From: Bryum argenteum
Taxonomy: Eukaryota > Streptophyta > Bryopsida > Bryales > Bryaceae
Length of the DNA stretch: 64,000 nt
Assembly (NCBI GenBank): GCA_037043015.1
Contig: CM073328.1
Span: 10,451,495 to 10,515,494 of the forward strand
Reading direction: 5' to 3'
The notes below the pieces were generated by a model that saw only the letters and a list, made by a program, of their open reading frames with translations, did not search any database and had not been told where the DNA came from. Position numbers and translations under genes: made by a program. Shown in pieces: positions 27,931 through 39,655 of this stretch; the stretch's first letter is position 1, and each line of letters starts with the position of its first letter.

Positions 27931-27946
27931 GGTGTTATGAAACACC
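27931..27946 (-). promoter_or_regulatory. Histone-type 3' stem-loop, H2A gene 1
   Basis: On the minus strand: CAAT, stem GGTGTT, loop TCAT, stem AACACC, then ACC. It begins 43 nt after the H2A stop. The same string occurs after the second H2A gene. It has the 6-bp stem, 4-nt loop, GG/CC base and following ACC of the metazoan/algal histone mRNA stem-loop. The middle of the stem and the third loop base differ from the usual consensus. Confidence 0.55.
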
Positions 27947-27989
27947 ATTGAAAATAGAGAGAGAACTCTCTTGGTACGGCCGATCTCGC

Positions 27990-28539
27990 CTACTCCTTGG
28001 CAGGCTTCTCGGCCTTCGCCTTCTTCTCCTTAACAGGTTTCTCGGGCTTCTCTGCTCCGCCAGTACCAGCAGCGGACTTCTTCGGAAGCAGCACACTGTG
28101 AATGTTAGGAAGCACACCTCCGTAGGCGATAGTAACACCAGCCAGAAGCTTTCCTAACTCCTCATCGTTCCTGATGGCAAGCTGGATGTGACGCGGAATA
28201 ATCCTGCTCTTCTTATTGTCACGGCTAGCGTTTCCGGCCAACTCCAAAACCTGGACACAGCATAACATCCATTAATCTCCACTCTCAAGCATATAACGAA
28301 AACCCGGCTCCAATTGAGGAAGAGTTTACAAAACATCACTAAGAACTAGCGCTTACCTCAGCGGCTAGATACTCTAGAACGGCAGCAAGGTACACGGGAG
28401 CGCCAGATCCCACACGCTGGGCATATCGCCCCTTCTTCAAGTAACGTCCAAGCCTTCCGACGGGGAACTGGAGCCCAGCCTTGACAGACTTAGTCACGGA
28501 TTTCTTCCGTGCAGCGTTGGTCTTGCCTCTTCCAGACAT
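27990..28539 (-). CDS. Histone H2A variant, copy 1 (W-like core, probably H2A.M type)
   Basis: Exons 28539-28357 and 28250-27990, phase 0, one GT-AG intron at the conserved AAE/VLEL position, 147 residues. The full histone fold is present: [60 protein letters not shown] and [14 protein letters not shown]. The signatures [18 protein letters not shown] and SVLLPKKS resemble H2A.W rather than canonical H2A (KKTRIVPRH, SKLL, NLLLPKK). The tail ([28 protein letters not shown]) has neither SPKK nor the SQEF of H2A.X. This combination was described for bryophyte/lycophyte H2A.M; that class call is an inference. Confidence 0.92.
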
Positions 28540-28647
28540 GGTGGAACCCTAGATAGCAAAAAGGAAGCGCGAATAACTTAAGACTAGAGAGCAGATAGAA
28601 AATGCGACAACGGAAGATGAGGATGAAGAATGGCTGAAGGACCCCGT

Positions 28648-28657
28648 CTTTATAAGT
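28648..28657 (-). promoter_or_regulatory. TATA box of H2A gene 1
   Basis: CTTATAAAGA on the minus strand lies about 110 bp upstream of the H2A start codon. GGGAAC/GTTCCC repeats lie just upstream, and similar ones lie upstream of the second H2A gene. Confidence 0.55.
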
Positions 28658-28739
28658 CCCATCGGGAACGGCATGGGAACACCCGAGAACGTAATTTCAA
28701 ACCTCCCGTGAGTCCCCTCTCCCCCGCGCAAATTCAAAT

Positions 28740-30120
28740 CGAACTAGTTTCCCGCCTTCTTGCTCCCCGCCCTCCCTCCCCCCTCCAGGCTTGACCGAGA
28801 CTCTGCCTCTGCCATTGCCCTTCGACGAAACTTCCCTTTACTGATTTGTACGCAAAAGGCTGTTACTCGAAATGATAAAATGCTTACTGACTTGGCCCGA
28901 TTAGTGCGCAGAAGGTTGCGACGTTCGAAATGGTAAGAATGTTCACCGGTTTGTGAATGAAAATGGCGGGCTCTTCAGTGAGAGGTTACTTTTTGAAACT
29001 GTGATAGTGTTTACTGATTTGGCCACATTTGAGAGGTGAGCATGCGGGACTCGAATTGTATCCATGTGCGATTTTTGAGGGCAAGGGCAACACACTAGGT
29101 TAAAAGCTCTGTAAAGCTTTGGTGGGAGTATGATCAGCTCGACAAGCAGAGCTTAGGAGAGAAATGGCACGTGAGGGTACCGATTGATATTATTTCGGCT
29201 GCGTAATGAATTCATACAAATTGACAAGGGCACTATTCTGTGCGAACATTTGAAAGAGAAAAGTTAATCGATGTATATTGTAAGGGCATGTATATTGTAA
29301 GAGGCATTTATTCATTCTTCAGGATGTTACAATGGAGTTCTACGAACCTCTTTCAACAGACAGAGCCCTCCTGCTTGAGGATGTTACAATGGAGACTAAC
29401 CATGATTATTCAATGTTTATTGTAAGGGCATGTCCAGAAAGAGCATTCAATCATGCTTCAGGATGGTACAATGAAGTCCATGAGGTTACGATTCAACAGG
29501 CAGAGCCCTCCTGAGATGCTGAGCACTTGGAGCTCCGATACTAGAATGTGCATAGCATTCATGTGATCATCTAAAATGTGAATCTACCCGACTCAGTGGA
29601 GACTAACCTTGACTCTATGATATGATACCATTGCCAGATCTACTGAAATTCTTCTACGACTAAGTATGGAAGGTGCAAATGGGAGAAGATTAGTGAAGTT
29701 CAAGTTAGGCATTTCACTTAACCATCATATCGCAGCTCATGCACCGCATCACCTACTCTTCTTTTATTCTTTTTTTAGTTATACTATTTAACAGAAGTAT
29801 AGCGTGTTCCGTATTCTTCTTCATGGTCAAAATTATGATATCTCCCATTGGGGGATGTACTGAGTCTACTAACGTTGCAACCTGCAGCCGATTTTGATCT
29901 AAGTTTTATTTAAACCTCAATCAAGTGTAAGCAATGTTCTTCATGCTTGAGTTATGACGGCATGACTCTTCGACTCTGGGACGATACCTTTCGGCAAAAT
30001 GTCTGCAGAATAAGTCACAATCTAAGAGCAAAATCAGAAGAAATAATTATAAGTGATATCACGCGTAACAAAAACAAATCCCCTGACGCTAACAATTCAG
30101 TGTACCTACAGCAAGAAACT
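28740..30120. other. Spacer between the two H2A genes, with a local duplication
   Basis: No gene is supported. Around 29285-29515 a segment of about 130 bp is tandemly duplicated; shared strings are 'attgtaagggcatgt', 'caggatgttacaatggag' and 'cagagccctcctg'. The open frames there come from this repeat. Confidence 0.55.
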
Positions 30121-30173
30121 CGTGACGAAAGAAAGACACTCGAATTTCAGAGCGAGAATATCTTAGAGAAGGT

Positions 30174-30189
30174 GGTGTTATGAAACACC
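30174..30189 (-). promoter_or_regulatory. Histone-type 3' stem-loop, H2A gene 2
   Basis: Identical on the minus strand to the hairpin after H2A gene 1: GGTGTT-TCAT-AACACC followed by ACC, beginning 36 nt after the stop. The surrounding 3' sequences of the two genes otherwise differ, so conservation of this block stands out. Confidence 0.55.
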
Positions 30190-30225
30190 ATTGAAATTTG
30201 ATATCGCAACTGCTCAGTACGAGGT

Positions 30226-30753
30226 TCACGGCTTGCCAGCCTTGGGTACAGTCACCTTTTTGGGCTTCGCCTTTTCGGTCTTCGGTTTTGGTGAGGCATT
30301 AGCGGCAGCAGTGGATTTCTTCAGCAGTAAGGCGCTGTGAATGTTAGGCTGCACACCTGAATATGCGATCGTCACATGATGCAGGAGCTTCCCCAACTCA
30401 TCATCGTTTCTTACAGCGAGCTGGATGTGGCGCGGGATGATCCTCGTCTTCTTATTGTCTTTGCTGGCATTTCCAGCTAACTCCAAAATCTGCATATCAA
30501 TCACATCCACAATTCAGATTCTGAGGCAGCCACAGCCACCAAAGTGTAAACCATCTCAAAAGTTACTCACCTCAGCAACAAGATACTCCAGGACGGCAGC
30601 AAGGTACACAGGAGCTCCACCTCCCACGCGCTTAGCATAGCGCCCTTTCTTCAAGTAACGAGTTATCCTTCCAACAGGGAATTGAAGCCCAGCTTTGACC
30701 GATTTCCTTACGGATGTCTTCCGGGCCTTGTTGGTTTTCCCTCTTCCTGACAT
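30226..30753 (-). CDS. Histone H2A variant, copy 2
   Basis: Exons 30753-30571 and 30489-30226, phase 0, intron at the same place as in the neighbouring H2A gene, 148 residues. N-terminus [20 protein letters not shown], then the histone fold. It diverges at usually constant places: VAE for AAE at the intron, NDDEL for NDEEL in the acidic patch, [18 protein letters not shown] for [18 protein letters not shown]. The tail is Lys/Ala/Pro-rich and includes ASPKPK, which is near to but not the SPKK motif. Same class as copy 1 and probably its tandem duplicate, now drifting. Confidence 0.9.
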
Positions 30754-30870
30754 GATGACGAAAGCGACGAAAGAGCTTCGAACACTTGGAGCAGAAATGG
30801 CAGAAACGTGCAGCGGAAAGTACGATTCAATGACAGAGAATGCAGGTGAGGAGCATTGAAGACGAGGCTC

Positions 30871-30880
30871 TTGTATTTAT
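30871..30880 (-). promoter_or_regulatory. TATA-like box of H2A gene 2
   Basis: ATAAATACAA on the minus strand, about 120 bp upstream of the start codon, matching the position of the box in the other H2A gene. Confidence 0.45.
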
Positions 30881-31535
30881 GACCGGAAATGGAGCTTACG
30901 TTCCCACCTGGAGGAACTTTGTTCCCGTACGGAAGTTCGAATCTCCCTCCAAATCAAAGTCCCGCTCCCGCCGTATCGCTGTCACTATCTATGGATGATT
31001 TTCGTTCGTTCTGGATGATAAATGTCTAACATCTAACATCGTATACTTTATTCAAACGTCAAAGTATTTTTTGTCAAAAATAATGTCGACGTAATTTTGA
31101 TGTTTCAAAATATCTCTATATAATTATAATGTAATACATAAAGCACAACATGGTGAAATTTATCAACTTTATAAACTTAGTATAATCCAATTATATAAAT
31201 ATCAATATTATACCCATATATATTATATAACATTGTATAGGGGTGATTTCGGAGTTGACTACATCTTTTGAATCATATTGATATGGAGAGGATATTTATT
31301 TCTATGATAAGATATTATATGTGGTTGTTGTTAAGGCTCCAATTTTATTTATACTTTAAACCAGTAAAAGACATTCTATAATTACAGCCTTTGTGTTTTT
31401 TGTAAAAACGTTTATTTTGGAAACTATTATTGTATTCACAACATGAGAGTTTGTAGTTACACCATTGGTGTTGTAACTTTGTGTGCATATACATCAAGAA
31501 ACTCTAAAGCTTCATCATGAACTCTACTATACCAG

Positions 31536-31615
31536 TTAACCCTTAAATGTCCAAGCATGCCCCTCAGGCTTGGTTCCCAGTGTATTTCCAAAGGGGCTTG
31601 ACGTTTAAGGGTTAA
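31536..31615. mobile_element. TTAA-flanked MITE, copy 5 (80 bp)
   Basis: Very short member: TTAACCCTTAAATGTCCAAG at the left and CTTGACGTTTAAGGGTTAA at the right. It is little more than two inverted ends joined together. Confidence 0.75.
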
Positions 31616-32079
31616 GATAAATAACCTTGTTTATTTATTTGATTGATTGCTAAAAAAATTGAAAATCAAGATAAATTTTTTTGATTCTCTTTATATAAGA
31701 AAAGAAAAGAAAAGAGTAAATTGAATCCCACTATTCTTATATGTACACAAACTTTAAGACTATCTTAAAGGTGGATACAATACAAGGATTGATTTTAAGA
31801 GATTCGTGGATCAAATTGTCACTAAGCTACCATATTCTTTATTCCAACATCGAAAGGACCAATCCATATGAAAAATTATTAAACTCTCAAAGTTAGATAA
31901 TATACAAAATTTACTTTTTAAGTTGTAGGACTAAGGGTCGATTCACACTCTGTCGCACAAATCGAGAGGTCGTCGCCCAAACTCCTTTCATTCTTGGTCA
32001 AGAGGTGGAGTGAGAAGTTTAGTGAAAATTATTATTAGTGATTTTTGAGTATTATATTGAAAATTAATATTAACTCAAC

Positions 32080-32780
32080 AACAAAAAAGTTTGGCCTCTC
32101 AACCAATTGCTTGGGTTTCTATTTTGTTGTTGAAAGCAAGTTTTTTGTATGGTTGTGAAAAAGAAGTGGATTGCATAATGACTTATGAATCCTAAGATAA
32201 TGAATTTCAAAGTGTTTATGTCCTCAAATGTACTAAAATTTATTTTCATGAGCATGGCAACGCTGTAGGAACGTACTAGTTTAATATTTAAGGTAGGTAG
32301 TTTGATTTGTTTGTTTTGTTTTGCAAGTAACATTATAATATTGTAAACTATCATTTGGATTGAGCCACATGATATGTTGTTGAAAGTGGGATCTTGTTAA
32401 GTTGTGAAAAAAAAAAATTGGATTGCAAAACGGGTAGACGTGTTTCAAGATATTGAATTTTGAAGTATACATGACCCCATATCACAGGAATTTCCATAAA
32501 TGACATAATCATAAAAAATATATTTGAGGCAATGTTGCGAGCCATACTAGTCTATTATTTGAGGCAGGTTGTTTGTTTTATTTTGTTTTGGACGTGAGAT
32601 TATAATCTTGGGCACCGATGGTTGGATGAGGGCGCATAAGGTGTCATTCAAAGCACGTTTTTAATAGAATAGTGGAAAAAAATCGGGTTGCAAACCAAGT
32701 TGACAAGTTGTGAGATATTTAGTTTTCAAGTAAATTTGGCCCCAAAATCACAAAATATTACAAAATATTATAATTATAGA
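32080..32780. repeat. Three diverged tandem repeats of about 250 bp
   Basis: Each copy has the order 'ggttgtttgttttgtttt', 'ggatgagc / ggattgag', 'aaagtgg..tc', 'gtggaaaaaaa.tgg.ttgcaaa', then a T-rich stretch ending 'ccccatatcaca / ccccaaaatcaca'. Copies start near 32080, 32290 and 32560. Confidence 0.5.
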
Positions 32781-32816
32781 ATTAGCAGAAAAACAAGAGG
32801 GGCATGGTCAACATAC

Positions 32817-33389
32817 TTAACCCCTAAATCTCCTTGGTGTTTTTTGGGAGCTTGAAATCTCAAAACTGCGATTCTCTACCTCTAAGCACTCGTGGGGGTG
32901 TGAACCAATTTCTTTTCCTTTTTTATAACTTCCAACCGTAGGATCTTGTACCTAAGAATATGCTTTATTATCGTTCAAATAATTGACCGTTGGATGTTTA
33001 CCATTTGAGAGATCATAACATCCAAAGTTTGTCTTCTATGTTTCTTTGGGCATTGCGAAGATTGGTTATGAAATTTTTGGAGGCTGCCCTTGTAAAATTG
33101 GTAATTTTTTTGACTTGAGTCACTTTGAAATTTGAGTAGTGGTTCAGTAATGAACATGTTTCAAAAAATTTACTTTTTTAAGCTGCCCCATCTCGGCTCA
33201 CAACCGAAGGATTGTCCTAGAAGACTCAAAAAGTGGAATTTGACTTTGCAAATTTTACCAGATACACTTTGCAGTATAAAGAGGACCCAATAAATCTCTT
33301 AGGCAAAAATATTACTTCTAACCCCTTCATACATGCTGCCCGGAATCGCAAAAACCCATTTCAGGCTTCATGGAGAGTTAGGGGTTTAG
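32817..33389. mobile_element. TTAA-type MITE, copy 6 (about 573 bp, right end decayed)
   Basis: Left end TTAACCCCTAAATCTCC; right end GGAGAGTTAGGGGTTTAG has mutated from TTAA. Its interior matches the 56384-57323 element in reverse orientation; shared strings include 'tttgacttgagtcac', 'ttaccattttacaagggcag' reversed, and 'gatcttgtacct'. Confidence 0.6.
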
Positions 33390-34173
33390 TGTGCGTGCTA
33401 ACACCGCGGGAACATACTAGTTTATGCTGTAAATTGCATAGTTAACCAATTCCATTCTTCCTTGAGACTTCCATTTTGTTTGCTATTTGAAAGTTAAGGG
33501 CTAAATTCTTATAGAGAATTTGTTATTGCGTCAAATACTTTGGATGAAAGGCTTCTAATATGCCAAACACAAGGTTTCACTCTTGAGTTTATGAAAACAT
33601 GTTATAATATCAAAATCATTAACCCCTAACTCTCCTCAAAACCCGAAACGGGTTTTGGAGGTTCTCACATGAGAAAAACTCAGCCAACTTTTACCATTAT
33701 AATCTCACAAGTAACACTCAATTAAGCAATTGTGCACTTGTATGTATAAAAGTGCACTTATGTAAGTAGTCTTCAATGTGCACTTCAAAACCCAAATATA
33801 TGATTGGCTCGGAGAATGGGTTCTTTGGTAAAAATTTCCACTAGTTGAAAACCACATAGTTTTTGTACAATGATACATGTTAGAGAATAAATAGTTTTAC
33901 CCAATGTCCTCAAGAATTATTTGTAATATTTGTCACTTAATAATATGGTGAAGTTCTACTTGCAACAAGAGACATAATACACGGAAAATAATAAACATGG
34001 TACATTTGTAAGTATACTTGTAGATACAAATATTGGTATTACATCAATCCTTGTAATCATTTCTGACTCTAAGTCTACGACTATATCTTCACTAGATACA
34101 TTTAACATGTTCATACATGAACACTTCATATCAATTACCATACAAACCACGGTAAATGTACTATGATCATAAC

Positions 34174-34790
34174 CTACTCCTTGGTATTTAAGGCTGCCTG
34201 TAAGCGTTCGTCGTCAATAGCTTCCGTTTGCATGGCTATATATTCCAGAATGTGTGCCTTTGTGGATTGAGGAATACGAACTCTCTTCTCTACCTGCACT
34301 CCGTGTACAATGCGCTTCTCCGACGGTTGAACGACATTCTCCGATACGGGTTGTTCGTCAAACCATGAAAAGATACACGCCTCCTTTGGTACCCAACTGT
34401 GCCTCTCACCAGATGGCCCCCACAAGGACTCCATGCAATTCGCATAGCGTTGTCTGGTGGACTCCGGTTCTTCAACGACCCCTTCTCTCGTAATGGGGCA
34501 ATACCAACATGCTTTAATCTTTAACCTCCATGAGTTTTTCCCCTCTTCAATCACCTTTCCTAGGTAAAAGGGTATGTCTGCTTCTACATCCTCTCGAACA
34601 ACACTCAGTGCAACAAATTGACCAGTATTGATGTCCGTCTCGGGATTAAGTGATGGAAATGGATCGCTGCTACCTCCTTCTTGGTCTTGAGTTGAAATTT
34701 CTTCGTAAACGCAATGTCGACTAGTTTTTCGTGCAGTATGCACTGCTTGATTTGATGGTCTCTCCCTTCGTGGTCCAAAGTATCCACGAG
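34174..34790 (-). pseudogene. 3' part of a coding sequence split by a retrotransposon
   Basis: Open frame of about 205 residues to the stop at 34174, continuing the frame that ends at 40355 on the other side of the LTR element. Visible blocks are GQFVALSVVREDVEADIPFY, LGKVIEEG, KACWYCPITREG and SGERHSWVPKEACIFSWF. These look like a compact Trp/Phe-rich beta module of the kind seen at the C-terminus of some plant transposon-related or chromatin proteins, but I do not recognise the family. The sequence has no internal stop. The gene is disrupted rather than decayed, which fits a recent insertion. Confidence 0.7.
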
Positions 34791-35276
34791 TGTAACAGGG
34801 CAAGAACTAGATTTTTGTGTTTGCTAGAAAAGTAGATAGATAGTTGAAACCATTTTAGGAGTTTTTAGAAAATTTTAGAATTTGAGGTAGATGGCCTATG
34901 TGGGACCCACCATAGAAGCTTCGAGAAGGTGGGGCCCACCTCTAGAGTCTTCTAGAAGGGCGGTTATCTAGGTGGGGCCCACCTCTAGGACCTTCCGGAA
35001 AGTTCCATGGTGGGGCCCGCCATTGGAACATTCTAGAAAGTTCCAAGGGCGGTTAGGCGAGTATAAATAGAACTCGGCCGGGGCCATTTGGAGGCATTCG
35101 GTCGTGCGCCTTAGTCCCTCTCTCTCGGTAAAGTTTGGTTTGTACTTTCTTCTTTAGTCTTTGCTTTGTTACATTACATTCAAGTCTATTCGGTCTTGTT
35201 CGATCCGGTTTTCTCGAGATCTTGTTAGGTTAGCGATGTTTGAGTTGTGACCAAAGAGAGAATTCATCCCGTTTCA
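34791..35276 (+). repeat. 5' LTR
   Basis: Starts TGTAACAGGGCAAG and ends CCCGTTTCA. It has tandem GTGGGGCCCACC-type blocks and a TATA box (GTATAAATAG, about 35065). It differs from the 3' LTR mainly by one- to few-base indels. Confidence 0.95.
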
Positions 35277-35277
35277 T

Positions 35278-35289
35278 TGGTATCAGAGC
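35278..35289 (+). other. Primer-binding site (tRNA-iMet)
   Basis: TGGTATCAGAGC immediately downstream of the 5' LTR. Confidence 0.9.
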
Positions 35290-35456
35290 GAGTGTCAGTC
35301 TATCCTTACGTTAGGTGCTATTAGCAAGAGTCTACTTGAGAGTCAGTCATTGTGGTTTCATCAAGTCTTGTCCTTGGATCTACTTGGAGTTATTTTCAAG
35401 GATTTGGCTAGAACGAGAGAAGGCGTCGCGTGAGCAGTCGTCGGAAGAATTGCATC

Positions 35457-36364
35457 ATGGGAGAAATGGCGGAACCTACTCATATGGAGACTCAGATTCA
35501 ACACCTACTAGACCAGATTGTTGCATTACAAGGACAAGCGGACGCTTCTAGAGCTAGAGAATTCACAACTGCGAGGCTGAAGTTGAGCAAGCCTGAAACA
35601 TATTCAAGAACTTCAAGACAAGATGATGTATCTCAATGGCTTTTCAAAGATGCGACAATATCTCCAACTCGTCCCGGGCGAACTCAACCGACGGAATTAT
35701 ATATGCAAACCCGACTATTTGAGGGTGCAAGACCATTTGGTGGCGACTTCGAGCTCAAAACTATGGAGCTCAAGGCGGATTTCAAAATTGGGAGGAATTT
35801 GAGACCGAGCTCACAAACCAATTTCGGCCCATCAATGCGGAGAAGTTAGCGCGCGATCAGTTGGCCACCTTGACACAGCTAAGGTCAGTGCAAGAGTATG
35901 TCACCCGGTTCAAATCCATATGTCTCCAAATACCCAATGTTTCGGAGGGAGAGATGATGGATCGATTTGTTCGAGGATTGAAGCCGATCGTTCAACGAGA
36001 AGTGGAATTAAGAGACCCTCAAACATTTGAGGAGGCGGTTAGGATTGCAGAAAGAGTTGATGCCATAAACTTTAGAAATCTTGGAGTACGACCTGCAGTA
36101 TGGAACCCTACGCCACCACCTACTATGGTAGCCCAACAACCGACGCCAATGGAGATTGACGCCCTACAAGGACCATTGACGCCACAGAGACGACAATTAT
36201 TGGCACAAAAGGGATTGTGCTTCTACTGTCGGGAGTCAGGCCATCAGATTGGAGAGTGTCTAAAACGTCAGAATTCCGGTGCCAACAAACCATGGCGGAT
36301 CCACAACCTCGAGGCTGACCAAGATGATGAAGGAATGGAGCAAGGAAACGGGGCTCCCCAGTAA
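35457..36364 (+). pseudogene. Retrotransposon gag region, frameshifted
   Basis: The first frame from the ATG at 35457 to 35849 encodes a coiled N-terminal part. The second frame, 35861-36364, carries the capsid-like block (VQEYVTRFKSICLQIPNVSE) and a CCHC zinc knuckle at 36218-36259 (CFYCRESGHQIGEC). The two frames do not join, so gag is broken here. Confidence 0.85.
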
Positions 36365-36459
36365 GGGCACCGAGGACCAATATCGGGGATAGTCGTTGTC
36401 TCTCGTAGTCAAACAAAGATGGCGCGGGCAACACTCAAAAAGGTCAGCTGATATGTCTC

Positions 36460-38450
36460 ACAGGTCGACTTAGAAGACAACCGTGTCGAGTACTAGTGGA
36501 TTGCGGTTCTACGGAGAATTGCATCTCGACCGCAATTGTCAACCGACTTGGGATCAAGACTAAGGTGATCACCGGAGGGACTATATACCTCGCAGACGAT
36601 CGGGAAAATGATTTAAGTGAGACATGTGAAGAAGAGACTTTGAGATTGTGTGATGCCTATGCACTACGAGGAAAATTTAAGGTAACGGCTCGGATATGAT
36701 GTTATCCTTTAATGCCGTGGTTGGAGGCGGGAAATAAGCGATTGACTGGCTGGCAAGAACCATCTCTTTTAACAAAGGTGGGCACAAGATAATTCTCCAT
36801 GCTTCAACATCAAGTGGATTGAAGAAACGACTGACAATTAAAGGCATATTGGTGGGGATGGCCTTCATGAAGAAACAGATCTGATGCAGCGGCGGTGTAT
36901 GTGGTGGTTTCCAAATATTGCTTCAATGGTAGAGAAGAGAGCCAAGGAGCGAACGAGTTGAGCAACTTATCGGCCGAGTTCGAGATGTCTTTCCCGCCGA
37001 CTTACCTAGTGGTTTACCACCCGATCGAGTGCTCCCTTCCACATAGACTTAATGCCGGAAGCTAAACCAAAGAAATCGGCCAATTTATCGCCTAGCACCA
37101 AACGAACTTGAGGAGTCGAGGAAGACGTTGGACGAGCTTTTGGAGAAGGGCTTCATTCGGTAAAGCACATCGCCATGGGGGAGCACTGTCCTTTTTGCAC
37201 CCAAAAAGGATGGTGGATTGCGGCTATGCATCGATTATCGGGGCCTTAATAAGCGGACCATCAAAAATGCTTATCCACTCCCACGCGTGTGGATGACCTT
37301 CTTGATCAACTTCGAGGCGCAACCATTTTTAGCAAGCTAGATCTTGAAGTGAATCTTGTGAGATACCAATTGCAAAAGAGGATATTGAAAAGACAAAGAT
37401 TTCGTGCAGCGATATGGACATTTTGAGTGGCTCGTTCGCCTTTTGGTCTCACCAATGCCCTAGCTTTCCTTCATGGGTCACATGAATGCGGTTGTTCCGG
37501 GACCTTTTGGACAAGTGTGTAGTTGTTTTCATTGACGACATTTTGATCTATAGTAAAACCCCGGAAGAGCATGACCAACATCTACGGGAGGTGCTATGTC
37601 GGTTCTGGGATAGTCACTTCTATTGCAAGCAATCAAAGTGTGAACTTTGGAAGTCCGAGGTCACCTTTTTGGGGCATGTAGTATCATTCGAGGGTGTGTA
37701 CATGGAACAAGCTAAGGTGAATGCGGTGAAGGACTGGCCAACTCCCAAGGATGTTTAAAGTTCGTTCTTTCTTAGGCCTCGCGGATACTATCGTCGTTTT
37801 GTTCGGCGGTTTGCGCATTCATTCTTGCTCTCTCGACAAATCTATTGGAGAAGGGCTCCATTTGAGTGGAAACTACAACAACAAGGCGCTTTCAATAATT
37901 TGAAGGAGACACTCACTCTCGCTCCACTGCGCAACCATATGATCGCGACCTTCCGTATGCGGTTGACATTGACGCCTCCGACTTTGCTATAGGCGCGGTC
38001 CTCCAACAAGACTTGGTAGGGGCCTTCAACCGGTAGCATATGAGTCACGCAAACTTAAGAGGGCGGAGCGCAACTATTCTCGCGCGTGATCGGGAACAAC
38101 TAGCAATTGTACATGCTACCAAAGTATGGCGGCACTATCTATTGGGAAACTCGTGACAATTGGACTGATCATCGGCCCTTACTACATGATCTGCATTTAG
38201 AAAATATGAAATCGAGACACCACCGCTGGGAAGAACAGTTGCAGCTGTTTGATATTCAACTTCAGTACAACCAAGGGCGACAACATATTGTGCCAGACGC
38301 TTTATCTCGGAGACCGATCTCAAATCAATCGGAGGACACGAGGGAGATTGCTACCATTAGTAGTATTGTTCCGGATCTAACCAGAGGAGAGAATGGAAGG
38401 AAGCCACCTACCGGGATGCTTACTTCACAATGGTAATCGATCGAGTAGAG
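36460..38450 (+). pseudogene. Retrotransposon protease-RT-RNase H region, frameshifted
   Basis: A protease-like VDCGSTENCIS (near 36495) has DCG where retroviral-type proteases have DSG/DTG. Reverse transcriptase blocks include the APKKDGGLR and CIDYRGLN motifs (37190-37250) and the catalytic FIDDIL (37528-37545). RNase H shows DIDASDFAIGAVLQQ (about 37965-38010) and ends near QGRQHIVPDALSRRP. These motifs fall in different frames with stops between them. Confidence 0.85.
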
Positions 38451-38554
38451 GTAGGTGATGTGCAATATCAAGATTACAACCTCGTTGACGGCCTCCTCTA
38501 TTTTAAGAAGCGGGTTTATGTATCTAACGATGCTAAACTTGAACCCGCATACTT

Positions 38555-39650
38555 CAAGAAGGGCATGACATTCCTATCTCCGGACATCTCGGACGTGAGA
38601 AGACCTTAGAACGGATTTCTAGAACATGGTTTTGGGTGGGCTTGGATCGTGATGTTCGAGCTTTTGTGCGTTCTCGTGAGCTATGCCAACGGAACAAGGC
38701 ACGCAATCTTCGCACCTCTTGGATCTGCTGCGGCCGATTCCACTACCTACTTGATGACGATGGGAACAAGTAACCATGGATCTCATTACTTGTTTGCCAC
38801 GAAGCATCGTCATCACACTGCGGTTCTTTGTCTTTGTGGACCGCCTTTGAAGCAAATTCATTTGGTCGCGATGATGCGCTCGATATTGATGCCCCAACAC
38901 TTGCACTTGCGTCTTCTTCGACACTGTCTTCCGTCATCATGGATTGCCTCGTGTCATTATCTCGAGATCGGGATCCGCGCTTCACAGGAGTTTCGCAAGC
39001 ACTATTCAAGCTTCTCGGCACACGACTTGCTATGTCCACGACCTTTCATCCTCGGGACCGATGAATGCACGGAGCGTCTAACCGGACCTTGGAGGATATC
39101 TTTGCGGGCGTTTGTGGCAATTCACCACAACGACTGGGATGAGTATCTGACCCCTTTGGAGTTCGCCTATAATGATAGTTCCCAAGCAAGCACGGGTCAT
39201 TCACCATTCTTTCTTAACGCTGGTCAGCACCCGATTACGCCGGCAACGCTCCACCGCCCCATCAACACCAACAACCCTACAACGGAGGAGTTTATACAAC
39301 GACTAACATCGGCGTTGCAAGAGGCTCGACATCGGCTCCTTACTGCACAGAATCGACAAAAACAATATGCAGATAACCACCGGCAACATAAGACCTTTCG
39401 AGTAGATGACTTGGTTCTGCTCTCAAATGCCAACCTTCCGTTAGCTACATCGACTCAAGTCCGTAAACTTGCACCCCGGTGGATTGGACCTTTCCGAATC
39501 TCTACGGTTATATCTGATGTTGCATACCGCCTCGAGCTTCCGCCACATATCCACATCCATCCAGTTTTTCATGTCTCGCACTCAAAGAATTTTCATATCA
39601 ATCGGAGCGCTTTCCGAGCCGACATCGGCCTCCGCCGCCACCGGTAGTGA
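38555..39650 (+). pseudogene. Retrotransposon integrase region, partly open
   Basis: The zinc-binding part lies near 38555-38690. The core and C-terminal part run in a long frame through 39647, with FAYNDSSQASTGHSPFF and the GPFRI/YRLELP blocks of gypsy integrases. Frame changes near 38700-39060 break the catalytic core. Confidence 0.8.
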
Positions 39651-39655
39651 TTGAA

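Larger units (their letters stand above)
31010..34173. other. AT-rich intergenic DNA with MITEs and tandem repeats
   Basis: No gene is supported. MITEs at 31536 and 32817 and the tandem block at 32080-32780 are listed separately. A further TTAACCCCTAACTCTCC end near 33620 has no partner that I can find. Confidence 0.55.
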
